Assembly (NCBI GenBank): GCA_016719605.1
Contig: JADJYW010000006.1
Coordinates: 62,001-126,000, forward strand
Reading direction: 5' to 3'
Source: Lewinellaceae bacterium
GTDB lineage: Bacteria; Bacteroidota; Bacteroidia; Chitinophagales; Saprospiraceae
Length of the DNA: 64,000 nucleotides
Numbering within the stretch: the first letter of the stretch is position 1; the number at the start of each line of letters is the position of its first letter. The notes beneath the pieces were generated by a model. That model saw nothing but the letters and a program-made list of their open reading frames with translations, did not search any database and had not been told where the DNA came from. Shown here piece after piece: positions 28,999-37,434 of this stretch. A program made the position numbers and the translations under genes.

Positions 28999-29448
28999 CT
29001 AAATCACTACCGGGCGGCCGGCCCACTCCGCCTGTGTCATCTCAAACCGGACCTCACCCTTTCCGTGGACACCCGTCTCCGTCCAGCCGACGGTCCGGTA
29101 AAACTTTTCCGCACGCGTGCCGGGTTCGGTTCCCAGCCACAACGTGTTTGGTGTTTTACTGAAATACCAATCCAGCATTCGATCGTGTAGTTGCCTGCCA
29201 ATACCTCGCCCTTCAAATTCGGGTCGGAGGAACAGGGCCCAGACATTATTGCCGACCAAATCCACAATAGAAAACCCGACGATGTGGTCATCTGCTTCGC
29301 AGACCCAGCCTTTTCCTCGTTCGGACAAATATGTTGCGCAGTCCGCATCGGTCACGAGGGCCGGGTTGGACAGTATGTTTTCCCGCACCGCGTGCCGCAC
29401 CAGCTGGATTTGCGGTATATCACGCAGAGATGCTTCTCGAAATATCAT
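28999..29448 (-). CDS. GNAT family N-acetyltransferase
   Basis: A 149-residue cytoplasmic acetyltransferase. The acetyl-CoA binding motif is clear: VWALFLRPEFEGRGIGRQL (about 69-87) with the RGIG loop. The N-terminal MIFREASLRDIPQIQLVRHAV and the ending with FYRTVGW followed by RFEM are typical of the family. Substrate is unknown. It is transcribed in the same direction as, and 18 bp downstream of, the haem-binding-domain gene, so the two may be co-transcribed. Confidence 0.9.
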   Translation of the reverse strand: MIFREASLRDIPQIQLVRHAVRENILSNPALVTDADCATYLSERGKGWVCEADDHIVGFSIVDLVGNNVWALFLRPEFEGRGIGRQLHDRMLDWYFSKTPNTLWLGTEPGTRAEKFYRTVGWTETGVHGKGEVRFEMTQAEWAGRPVVI

Positions 29449-29466
29449 ATTTGAGAGCCGTATTTA

Positions 29467-29913
29467 TCAGTGTTGCCCACCCGCTGTGTTCAGCCACGCA
29501 ACCAGCACATTTTTTTGTTCTGCACTAAGCCGCGCATCGGTGTGCGTCCAGGTATAGCTGTCCAGCGGCATTTTCCCTTTTTTGATTTCCTCGATAGCCT
29601 CTTCCAGCACCTCGGCTCGGTCGCCCGGCGGGAGTGCAGCGAACGTGCTGAAATTCAGGTGTTCGCGACCTTCGCGGATGTGGTTGGCCAGCCACCACGA
29701 TACCGGGGCAATCTGGTTGTACCACGGGTAGCGGGTCGTGTAGGAATGGCAATCGTAGCAGGCGGTTTTCAGAATGGTTGCTATTTCGGCAGGCGGCTGG
29801 AGCACCTGTATAAAGTCCTGCGCTGGATCAACAGCCGGAACGGATGTATCGGGGCGGATCAGTTGGATGGCCAGTGCAAGTCCGAGCAATGCGAGCAAGA
29901 TTTTTTTTCTCAT
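29467..29913 (-). CDS. Haem-binding domain (CxxCH) exported protein
   Basis: A 148-residue protein with an N-terminal membrane anchor or signal (KKILLALLGLALAIQLI) and one c-type haem motif, CYDCH, within the family signature ACYDCHSYTTRYPWYNQIAP. The following PVSWWLANHIREGREHLNF and the KKGKMPLDSYTWTHTDARL segment with the histidine/methionine candidates match the small haem-binding domain proteins of Bacteroidota, presumed periplasmic electron carriers. It faces the EAD11-pseudokinase-globin gene across a 155-bp divergent intergenic region. Confidence 0.87.
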   Translation of the reverse strand: MRKKILLALLGLALAIQLIRPDTSVPAVDPAQDFIQVLQPPAEIATILKTACYDCHSYTTRYPWYNQIAPVSWWLANHIREGREHLNFSTFAALPPGDRAEVLEEAIEEIKKGKMPLDSYTWTHTDARLSAEQKNVLVAWLNTAGGQH

Positions 29914-30068
29914 TTTAAAAACTGGTTAGGAATGTGTGGCAAACAGGTAGAATAAAGTTTTAATTTTACCGGGTATTTTTCAAAAACGCCTTGCTCATCT
30001 GCGGCTACCTCGCTACCCATGATACCCGACGGAAAACCGTCGGCAGCCGCGCAACCGACCGTGAACTT

Positions 30069-31754
30069 ATGCCGACAAAAGTACGCACCAAACGCTCGGA
30101 AATACCCCCTGCCGAAAAACCTGCCGTAGAAATTTCTACCCCAAAAGTACCGGACACCAGCAACATAGACGAATTGTTTGAAGCCGGCAAACTGAAGGAG
30201 GCTTTGGACAGTTTTTCGACGTTTTTGAAGCGCTGCGACGATACCATTTCCGAAATCGCACATTTGAAAGGACGGCTTTCCGGGTATGAAACGGAGGAGC
30301 AGGCCAACCTCATCGGGGCGGAGGGGATGATTACCCGCAACAAAATCAGTTTTGATTTTCAGAATGTACTGTTGCGGTTTCGCAAGGATAGCCTCGCGAA
30401 ACACTTCGATATCCGGGGCGAAATGGATTTTCTGAACAGCATCCGGGAGCGCGATGAGGTGATGGATAAAATCCTCGATTTACGGCTGTTGCCCAAAAAT
30501 TATCAGCGAGACCCCGCCTGGGGGAAACTGGAGGGCAACTCCTCCATTATTTTTCGCTTGTTTAATCCGGACTTGCGGCGCCACGCGATTATCATGGTGG
30601 TAAAAATGCCAAACATACCGGATCGGATGAAGCAGGAGATCGGGCAGCTGGCCGACCTGCGGCACCGCAACATCATCAAACTCTTGGACTTCGAAATTGA
30701 GCAGTTCCCGTTTTTTGTCATCACGGAATACATTCACGGGGAGAACCTGCCCAATGCACTTCAGGTCGTAGGCGCCCGCCAACCCGCTCAGGTGGCCGAC
30801 TGGCTGTTCCAACTGACCGATGCGCTGGATTACCTGCGGCACAAACGCATCCTGCACACCAATGTGCGCCCTTCCAAAATTTACATTGACGATGAGTGGC
30901 AACTCATGATTTCTCCATTCGACCTCATGTTGCTCTCCGGCAAAAAAGATAAATCCGGCGTTGAGTATCCGGGCGAACTCACGTTCAGCCGCTACCGCGA
31001 TGTGTGCCAGTACGGAAGTCCTGAAATGCTCCAAGCCGACGGAATGACGCTGGATGACCACCGGATGCACGTTTCGGATATGTACTCCATCGGTTTGATC
31101 GGATACAAAATGCTCACCGGACAAGACCTGTTCACCGGCGCCACGCTCTATAAAATTCTGGAAAACCGCCGGCAAATAGAACAGGATGAAAGCTTGCGCG
31201 CAGAAAAACTGGCTCAACTGCCGGCCGGCAACCCGTTGTCTGAAATCATCATACGCCTGCTCCAGATTGACCCGGAAGACCGCAAAAAAACATACCAAAA
31301 CCTGCACCACCTGCTCCGGGACCTTTCCCCGCTCACGCGCGCTGCTTTCGACGAAGCCGGTCTGGCGCGCCAGAGTTACCGCCGGTGTTTGGCCACGAAC
31401 CGGGAATTTATACGCGATTTTTATCGGGAATTCATCAAAATGACCTCCTCCAACGGCAAAACCTACCAGCACTACTTCAATCCCGATGTTTTGAAACGGC
31501 AATATGCCATGCTGCAAATGGCCGTTGATATTTTACTCGATCTGGACAAGCGGGAAGCGGATTTTGTGCAATTAGTCCAACCCTCCCACGCCAAACACGG
31601 AAAATTCAAGGCCCAGGATTTCGAACAATTTATTACCCTGCTCCTGGAAATGATCAAAGCAAACGATCAGCTCCATTGGAACAGCGCGTACGAAGCGTCG
31701 TGGAATGAAATTCGGGACAATGCCTTTCGGATCATCCGGCAGGCACACCCCTGA
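30069..31754 (+). CDS. EAD11-like domain + pseudokinase + globin-like domain fusion protein
   Basis: 561 residues from ATG 30069 (MPTKVRTKR); no signal peptide, so cytoplasmic. Residues about 32-105 match the effector-associated domain 11 pattern (LFEAGKLKEALDSF, then HLKGRL, then LIGAEGMITRNKISFDF). Residues about 155-420 have a protein-kinase fold: the VAIK-type lysine is present (MVVKM, K179), but HRDLKPxN is HTNVRPSK (263-270; catalytic Asp replaced by Asn265) and DFG is replaced by SPFD (282-285), so catalysis is unlikely. An APE-like GSPEML (316-321) is retained. Residues about 432-558 resemble a globin: REFIRDFYREFI, a CD1-like Phe470, and SHAKHGKFKAQDF where H507 aligns with the proximal F8 histidine, ending in WNEIRDNAFRII. 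The combination suggests haem-based gas/redox input to a docking kinase fold. Domain calls are by eye; the fusion itself is in one frame. Confidence 0.78.
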   Translation: MPTKVRTKRSEIPPAEKPAVEISTPKVPDTSNIDELFEAGKLKEALDSFSTFLKRCDDTISEIAHLKGRLSGYETEEQANLIGAEGMITRNKISFDFQNVLLRFRKDSLAKHFDIRGEMDFLNSIRERDEVMDKILDLRLLPKNYQRDPAWGKLEGNSSIIFRLFNPDLRRHAIIMVVKMPNIPDRMKQEIGQLADLRHRNIIKLLDFEIEQFPFFVITEYIHGENLPNALQVVGARQPAQVADWLFQLTDALDYLRHKRILHTNVRPSKIYIDDEWQLMISPFDLMLLSGKKDKSGVEYPGELTFSRYRDVCQYGSPEMLQADGMTLDDHRMHVSDMYSIGLIGYKMLTGQDLFTGATLYKILENRRQIEQDESLRAEKLAQLPAGNPLSEIIIRLLQIDPEDRKKTYQNLHHLLRDLSPLTRAAFDEAGLARQSYRRCLATNREFIRDFYREFIKMTSSNGKTYQHYFNPDVLKRQYAMLQMAVDILLDLDKREADFVQLVQPSHAKHGKFKAQDFEQFITLLLEMIKANDQLHWNSAYEASWNEIRDNAFRIIRQAHP

Positions 31755-31756
31755 GC

Positions 31757-32146
31757 CTACTCCGGAAACTTCCGGATCATTTTCACCACCCCGGCATCTA
31801 TCTCGCTGTACGCAACTTCGGTTTTGGCCACCAGGACGAGCATGAGGACGATCCGCTGGTCGGCGGCGGCCAGTTTTTCATAAAATTCGTGTTTGTGCAA
31901 CCGGAATGCCTCGCGCACCTGGCGTTTCAGACGGTTGCGGGCCACTGCGGTTTTGAATACCCTTTTGGGCACCGATATGGCCAGTTGCGCGCGGTTTTCT
32001 TCAAAAAAGGCCCGCGCATTATCCATTTCGGCTACCGGCAACCACACGACCCGAAGGGGATAGGCGATATACGAGTTACCTTCCCGGAACAGACGGCCGA
32101 TGAGTTTGCGGCTTTTCAGCCGCTCGGAACGGGAGAAGGTTTGCAT
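31757..32146 (-). CDS. rnpA: Ribonuclease P protein component
   Basis: The basic protein subunit of RNase P, which helps the catalytic RNA cleave the 5' leader of pre-tRNA. 129 residues from ATG 32146 (MQTFSRSERLKSRKLIGRLF, the usual start). The RNR motif is in KTAVARNRLKRQVREAF. An in-frame upstream start at 32227 would run through a hairpin and is rejected. It follows rpmH in the conserved order, but the usual downstream partners (yidD, yidC) are absent: the next gene is the convergent EAD11-pseudokinase gene, whose stop is 2 bp away. Confidence 0.95.
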   Translation of the reverse strand: MQTFSRSERLKSRKLIGRLFREGNSYIAYPLRVVWLPVAEMDNARAFFEENRAQLAISVPKRVFKTAVARNRLKRQVREAFRLHKHEFYEKLAAADQRIVLMLVLVAKTEVAYSEIDAGVVKMIRKFPE

Positions 32147-32169
32147 CGTGTTGGTACTTTCGGCTGCGC

Positions 32170-32217
32170 CAAAAATAGACAAAGTCGTCAGCTTGTATGC
32201 ACAAACTGACGACTTTG
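32170..32217 (-). terminator. Hairpin between rpmH and rnpA
   Basis: CAAAGTCGTCAG (32180-32191) pairs perfectly with CTGACGACTTTG (32206-32217), with a further TTGT/ACAA pair in the loop. On the minus strand the stem is followed by TCTATTTTTGG, so it resembles a leaky terminator or a processing site between rpmH and rnpA. Confidence 0.65.
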
Positions 32218-32259
32218 AAATGGTCAATAAAACTGCCCCAAAGCCGGAGCAGGAGTATG

Positions 32260-32415
32260 TTACTTTTTGTGCATCTCGTCCGAAACGGAGAGTTTGGCAC
32301 GGCCTTGCCTTCTACGACGCGAAATCAGTTTGCGACCATTTTTGGTCGCCATGCGGCTGCGGAATCCGTGCTTGTTCTTGCGTGCGCGGCTGGACGGTTG
32401 GTAGGTACGTTTCAT
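32260..32415 (-). CDS. rpmH: 50S ribosomal protein L34
   Basis: A 51-residue, highly basic protein of the large ribosomal subunit, missed by size cut-offs. It begins MKRTYQPSSRARKNKHGFRS and continues RMATKNGRKLISRRRRQGR, the unmistakable L34 sequence; the C-terminal extension ends DEMHKK before the TAA at 32260-32262. It lies 113 bp upstream of rnpA on the same strand, the conserved order in bacteria. A TACCTTTG promoter box lies 45 bp before the start. Confidence 0.97.
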   Translation of the reverse strand: MKRTYQPSSRARKNKHGFRSRMATKNGRKLISRRRRQGRAKLSVSDEMHKK

Positions 32416-32460
32416 CGCTAATTGAAATAGAAATTATGTACAGTACGAAAAATCGGAGCG

Positions 32461-32468
32461 CAAAGGTA
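32461..32468 (-). promoter_or_regulatory. -7 box TACCTTTG for rpmH-rnpA
   Basis: Exact TAnnTTTG match on the minus strand, 45 bp upstream of the rpmH start. Confidence 0.6.
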
Positions 32469-32583
32469 GAAGCCTTTTCCCAAAAACCAACAAGCGGGCA
32501 AAAAAAACCTTGAAAAACGCAGCGGCCCGAAATCACGGCCCGGTTGCCGGTTTTACCCCGGCAGCGCGGCGAAATACCGCGCT

Positions 32584-33306
32584 TCAAACACGTTCCAGGC
32601 ATACCGTCCACACGAACGCGCCGGATTCGTCGGGCAGATCGGCTTTTTCGAAGTGGAGGTGATAGGCCTGCTGGAAACCGGCCTTGCGCACCCAGCCCGT
32701 CGTTTCGGCACTGGTACCCGGCCAGGCGAACGGCTCTATGCGCAGGTGTTCCCGAAAGTCCAGTTCTTTCAGTCCGTAGGCTTTGTACAGGCTTTCCTTG
32801 GCGGTCCAGAACACATGCATGAGGTCAAACTGCGCGGATTGTTGGAATACCCGGAGAAAACGATCCTCTTCTTCGTGCAGAAACTTGCCGGCAAGCCGGG
32901 GCATTTTTTCCACCAACACCTGCAAGTCGCATCCACAAATCCCGTCGGCCAGCACGGCTCCCACAATACCGTGGGAGTGGCTCAGCGAACAGTGCAGTTC
33001 GGGTCGGTGCAGAAAAAAGGGTTTGGCAAAAGCATTTTTCCCGAGTGGCAGCCGCGCATCGGCGCCGGTGAGTTTGTGCAAAAGCCAGCGACCGGCCAGC
33101 CATTCGAGGCGCCGGATACCTTTGTAGCGGGCCAGGTCGGCCTCCTCCTCCGATATGAGCGGCATATCCTCCCGGAAGTAAAACTCCTGCTCGGCAATTT
33201 GCCAAACACCGAAAGTGAGCACCTGCTCCGGGCCGAGTTCGATGTGGCGGATAAAGCCCGAGATGCCTGGTTTTTTAAGGCCCTCACTCACATATACACC
33301 ATGCAT
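32584..33306 (-). CDS. 4'-phosphopantetheinyl transferase (Sfp-type)
   Basis: Transfers phosphopantetheine from CoA to a serine of carrier proteins. Two family motifs are visible: CSLSHSHGIVGAVLADG followed by GCDLQ (the GIDxE magnesium-binding motif in variant form) and FWTAKESLYKAYG (WxxKExxxK). The N-terminal half contains LAGRWLLHKL, also conserved. The start is uncertain: ATG 33306 overlaps the preceding reading frame by 23 bp; a GTG at 33291 is an alternative that removes most of the overlap. No fatty-acid, polyketide or peptide synthetase genes lie nearby, so the carrier partner is unknown. Confidence 0.9.
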   Translation of the reverse strand: MHGVYVSEGLKKPGISGFIRHIELGPEQVLTFGVWQIAEQEFYFREDMPLISEEEADLARYKGIRRLEWLAGRWLLHKLTGADARLPLGKNAFAKPFFLHRPELHCSLSHSHGIVGAVLADGICGCDLQVLVEKMPRLAGKFLHEEEDRFLRVFQQSAQFDLMHVFWTAKESLYKAYGLKELDFREHLRIEPFAWPGTSAETTGWVRKAGFQQAYHLHFEKADLPDESGAFVWTVCLERV

Positions 33307-34648
33307 CTGTAAGTGCCGTAGTCTGCACGGTCACGGATCCCGGCTGTATGCCGCCGGGCACACAGAGTATCAGCGTACCTGTATTCCCGCCGAGGGTCTC
33401 GCTGAATGTACCAATGACATTGCCCCCCGACAATAGATTACCCGTCACTACAAAAGGCCCTGTTCCGGTGAGCACCACATCCAGCGTGCGACAACCGCCG
33501 GCACAGACGTCGGAATTCGGGGTGGCGAGCTGTACCGTTGGCAACGGCTGCCAAACGACCTCCAGAGCATTGGAAAAATCCAGACAAGGATCGTTCAGAT
33601 CAACGTTGCCGTTCAGATCATTGCCCACTACAGCGGCGACGTAGTAGGTGACGGCGGGCTGCATAGGCGGCGCAAAACTGAATGCCGGCGTATTGGAAAC
33701 AGCCACGATACTTCCTGCCGTATCGGCTGGATTGGAAAAAAGCACATATTGCAGCAAGTCGCCGGCCTCCACTACCGTCTGGGTGGCGGCAGGGATATTC
33801 AGGATACTGTTTACACAGGTGTTGAACGGCCCGCCTTGAGCCAGTTCACCGGCATCGCTGGTGCAGCCGGAAATACAGGGATAATCGGGCAATCCGGGCG
33901 GCAGCGTCGTCAGGCTGATAATGGAAAACTGGGTATCAATATCACAAATGGTAGAGACCGTACCGTCCTGCGGGTTGTAGAAATATATCGTATGTGAGGC
34001 GTCGGCAAAAAACAGCCCTTCGGCGCCGTTCCAGTTTCCTCCTTCGCCATCGGTGTAGCCCACGCTCCAGGGCGTGATGGTGGACAGCAACGTATTGCCC
34101 ACATTGATTTCAATCAGTATAGGATCCCCGGACTGATTGATCCCATTGGCATACAAAACACCATCTATATAAAAAATATCGTACACCTCGAGAACACTTG
34201 CCGGCATAGGGCCGATAAACGTAAATGTGTTGTTGGCCGGATTGTAGGTGGTTAGTCCAGGAGGCCCGATGAGGTACACCAGACCGCTGGGGGCCAACTG
34301 GCCAGCCAAATACTCTTGTGCATTTCCGATTTGCCAAATAATAGCAACGGAGGGCGGTGCTTCCAGCCGTCTGATTGCCCCCGGGGCCAAATTCAGGTGC
34401 GAACCATCGGGCAGCATAATAAAATCATCTGTACCGATATTGGGTGAGGCTGGAGTGATGCTACACGACTCACAGGTTGCCAGATTAATGTAAAAAATCG
34501 TGGCCACACCTCCGCTGTTTATGGCGCTGGCGTACAGGATCTGAGCGTTAGCGGTTGTTGTTATGCAGCCGTTCAGGAACAGTACCAGTGCAGCATACAG
34601 GGTTGCTCGGAACAAACCAATGGAAATGCGATCTTGTTTGTGCGTCAT
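33284..34648 (-). CDS. Secreted beta-propeller/Ig-like protein, abrupt C-terminus
   Basis: 454 residues from ATG 34648 (MTHKQDRISIGLF), which begins a signal peptide cleaved near ANAQ; the in-frame ATG at 34759 is upstream of this. The first 280 residues form propeller-like blades (LYASAINSGG, GVLYANGINQSGD, IYFYNPQDGTVSTI) of a type found at the N-terminus of Saprospiria adhesins. Then come Ig-like modules with paired cysteines (PCISGCTSDAG, DVCAGGCRTLD). The frame ends WCICE only a few bases inside the start of the phosphopantetheinyl transferase, without the sorting domain such proteins normally carry. The gene may be 3'-truncated by a deletion or assembly join. Confidence 0.72.
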   Translation of the reverse strand: MTHKQDRISIGLFRATLYAALVLFLNGCITTTANAQILYASAINSGGVATIFYINLATCESCSITPASPNIGTDDFIMLPDGSHLNLAPGAIRRLEAPPSVAIIWQIGNAQEYLAGQLAPSGLVYLIGPPGLTTYNPANNTFTFIGPMPASVLEVYDIFYIDGVLYANGINQSGDPILIEINVGNTLLSTITPWSVGYTDGEGGNWNGAEGLFFADASHTIYFYNPQDGTVSTICDIDTQFSIISLTTLPPGLPDYPCISGCTSDAGELAQGGPFNTCVNSILNIPAATQTVVEAGDLLQYVLFSNPADTAGSIVAVSNTPAFSFAPPMQPAVTYYVAAVVGNDLNGNVDLNDPCLDFSNALEVVWQPLPTVQLATPNSDVCAGGCRTLDVVLTGTGPFVVTGNLLSGGNVIGTFSETLGGNTGTLILCVPGGIQPGSVTVQTTALTDAWCICE

Positions 34649-34803
34649 CGCGATGTGTTTGGTTCGAGAAACACAGGGTACCAACCAAGGTTTTGCGATA
34701 ATCGGGATAATGCCGGAATTGCGCAAAACAGGCAAGAAACGCTTGAAAAAATACCCCACGATTGCTTCGCTCGCCGGGTATAACCCATCTGTTCCAACCA
34801 GAA

Positions 34804-34835
34804 AAACCTTCCAGGTTTTTCAACCTGGAAGGTTT
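34804..34835. terminator. Hairpin terminator-like repeat (AAACCTTCCAGGTT)
   Basis: Perfect 14-bp arms (34804-34817, 34822-34835), 4-nt loop, 58 bp 3' of the corrected M4 protease stop. The same stem recurs at 59761-59793, also behind a T9SS gene. Confidence 0.75.
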
Positions 34836-34892
34836 CTGCTCCGGAAAAAAGCATCACTTATGCGCGTTTCCCAATAGAGTCTGCTATCCCCC

Positions 34893-37125
34893 TCAATCCC
34901 CCACTTTCACCAATTGCTTCGAAGTCCGTTTCTCCCCCGTGCGCATTTCCACCGTGTACATCCCGTTGGGCAAACCCGTACGGGTGTACAACACCGTGTG
35001 TTCGCCCGCCGGCAACGTCTCGCCGTCGTACCAGCGATACACCTCCTGGCCGAAGGTGTCCAGCAGCCGCAGCCGCACGGGGCCTTCCGCTTCGAGACTG
35101 AACTGGATACGCACCTTGGAGCGGAACGGGTTTGAAACACAACCGGCCCGGCACTGCGCGCCGTACCGTCGCCGGTTGCTCGCGGTTGCGCCCGGCAGTT
35201 TCATCCACCAGCGGCGATACCATCGGCGACGCACACGGGTCAATGAACGCATGAAAATTGTCGCCACTGCTGAAACCCGGCTTGAGCAGCACCGCGTGCC
35301 CGGCTTCAAACACGACAGGCGCACCGTTGGACGGGCTGATGTCGCAGTCCGAGCGAATGTCGTTGAACGCATCCAGCATGTACGGCAACCCGAGGACATG
35401 CGCGACATCCAGCACCGGACAGTCCACCTCGATGTCGTAGCCAAAGCCGTCACCGGCATACACGCCCACGGCGTTCCAGGCGCGGGCACACTGAAGCACC
35501 TCGTTGGAACAGTTGCCGAACAGGTCAATGGCTGCCTGAATGGCGCCCTGCTTGGCATCGCCGTAGTCCGAGCCGGCGCCGAGGTACTGGGTCAGGCTCC
35601 GGTAGGCTATGCGGGCGGCACTGGCTGAACCAATGCCCTGCACGGCGTAGGTGTCGCCGTTGTCGTTCACGCCGCTGCCGCCGTCGCTGAGCAGGAAGAG
35701 CCAGAAATTCTGCACGCCGCTGTTGGTGTGCACGCCGCAATTATCGTTGGTGCCGTCGCAGGGCGGGTTGACGGCGCGCCAGTTGGTGCCGAGGTAGGTG
35801 TCCGGGTCGTTGAACGCGCCCGGATTGCTCATGCTGCGAATGGCGCCGCGGTCGTTGGCAATGAGCCAATCGTTGGTACCGGTAGCAAAAAATTCCACCA
35901 TTTCTCCGAAGATATCGCTGAACGATTCGTTGAGCGCACCCGACTCGCCGGCATAGGTCAGGTCGGCTGAAAAGGACGTGACGGCGTGTGCAAACTCGTG
36001 CCCCACAATGTCCACAGAATTCCAGTCGTCGTTGGCCGTACCGTCGGTGCCGTTATCGCCAAAACGCAGTACCTGTGCGCCGGGGCTCCAGCTGGCGTTG
36101 CTCCAGTTGGTGACGCCGCCGGACACAAAACCGGCCTGGTTGTAGGCGTTGATATTTGCGCCGGCATTGTTGTAACTATTCCGCCCGTGGCGGTTCTGAA
36201 AGTATTGCCACGACTGTACCAGCCCGAAAAACGTTTGCACGGCGGAGCGTTGCCCGGCAGCATTCCAGTTGTTGTCGGCGTCGGTGTATTCCACAGCAAA
36301 AGCCAGCGACGACGAATCCTGACCATTAAAAACATGGATGTTCGGCGCCTGGCAGTCGTCGTGCAGGATGAAGTTTCCGGCCGATTGGCTGGTGTTGAAA
36401 TTGACGGCGCCGTTCCATGTCGTTGTGCCCGAACCCGGGTCGCAGTGGATGTCGAGCGGAACACGGCGCGACACTTTGCCCGATGCGGCATCAAGGAAAA
36501 TACGCTCCGACTGCCCGTCGGTAGTGTGGATGTCAAATTTCCATGCCAAACGGTAATCATCGGCATCGGTTGGCAACCAGAGCATTTCCCCGGTGGGAAA
36601 AAACGTAGCATCGGGGTTGTCTGCGCGTTGTTGCAAATCCGCTTCGGCTTTTTTGTCCAACCAGAGGAAGTTTTTGCCGGCGGCAGATTTCAGGACAAAT
36701 TCCAGCGCCATTTTTTCCGGCAAGACCACCGGCGGCTCCGTCAGTGTAGCCCCGGCTGCCAACCAGCCGTTGGCTGTAACAATGCGCCCGTCTGCCGATT
36801 CGTGCAGCGTGTACAGAGCGCCTTCTACCCGGAAACCGCGATAAAACTGCTGAAAACGGTGGTGCGTCATGCCGGTTTCGTCGGTTTCAGCCCGAAGCAG
36901 GCGAAATTCATCGCGAGTGCTGAGGCCAAGTGCTGCTTGTGATTTTTCAAAGAAATTTTGCGGGGAAAGTTTCACATCGTCGCGCACCTTCAGCCAGCGG
37001 AGGCTGCTGCCCGTTTGGGCGAGCGCCGTCCAGGCTTTGCGCTGGAGACTGTCGGCAACCTGGCCGAACATCGTGGTATGCTGCCCGGCTGCATAGAGCG
37101 CGAACAAAAGGATCCATTTTTTCAT
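34893..37125 (-). CDS. M4 (thermolysin-like) protease with T9SS sorting domain, one frameshift
   Basis: An exported zinc endopeptidase of family M4. Signal peptide (MKKWILLFALYAAGQHTTMFGQ), then an FTP/propeptide region (about 50-215), then the catalytic domain with HEFAH at 376-380 and the third ligand E400 (GALNES), spacing as in thermolysin; NAYNQAGFVSGG lies near the substrate cleft. In the given sequence the frame runs on to 34858 with an arginine-rich, non-protein-like tail. One extra base in the GGGCC run near 35142-35147 explains this: repaired, the protein reads VPAGCVSNPFRSKVRIQFS... and ends in a T9SS type A domain (RLLDTFGQEVYRW, then PAGEHTVLYTRTGLPNGMY) at the stop at 34893. Probably a secreted digestive protease. 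Confidence 0.9.
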
Positions 37126-37187
37126 GGGTGGAAGTTGTTAGGTGGAGATGGTTGAGACCACCCTACCGGACATTCTTTTCGGGCCTT

Positions 37188-37363
37188 AGAGGCTGTCTCA
37201 AAGCATGGCTTTGACGGAAATTGATTTTTTCAGACAGGATTTACAAGATTTACAGGATAAATGGGGCGACTCCGTCGCCGAAAATCCTGTAAACCTTTTT
37301 ATCCTGTCAAAAATGATCGCCTGTCAACGGCGCAATACGGTGCGGACTTATGAGACAGCCTCT
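37188..37363 (-). repeat. Terminal-inverted-repeat element, copy 4 (176 bp)
   Basis: Perfect AGAGGCTGTCTCA/TGAGACAGCCTCT ends with the family interior, inverted in this window but in the same orientation as copies 2, 3 and 5 relative to the gene it follows (the tail-fibre-like gene, 72 bp away). It fills most of the 309-bp gap 37126-37434. Confidence 0.9.
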
Positions 37364-37434
37364 GCGCGTTTCGAGAAAATATCCGGTACGGTGGGTTGAG
37401 ATAGCTGAGGGGCTTCCGCCGTACTTGGTAGAAT

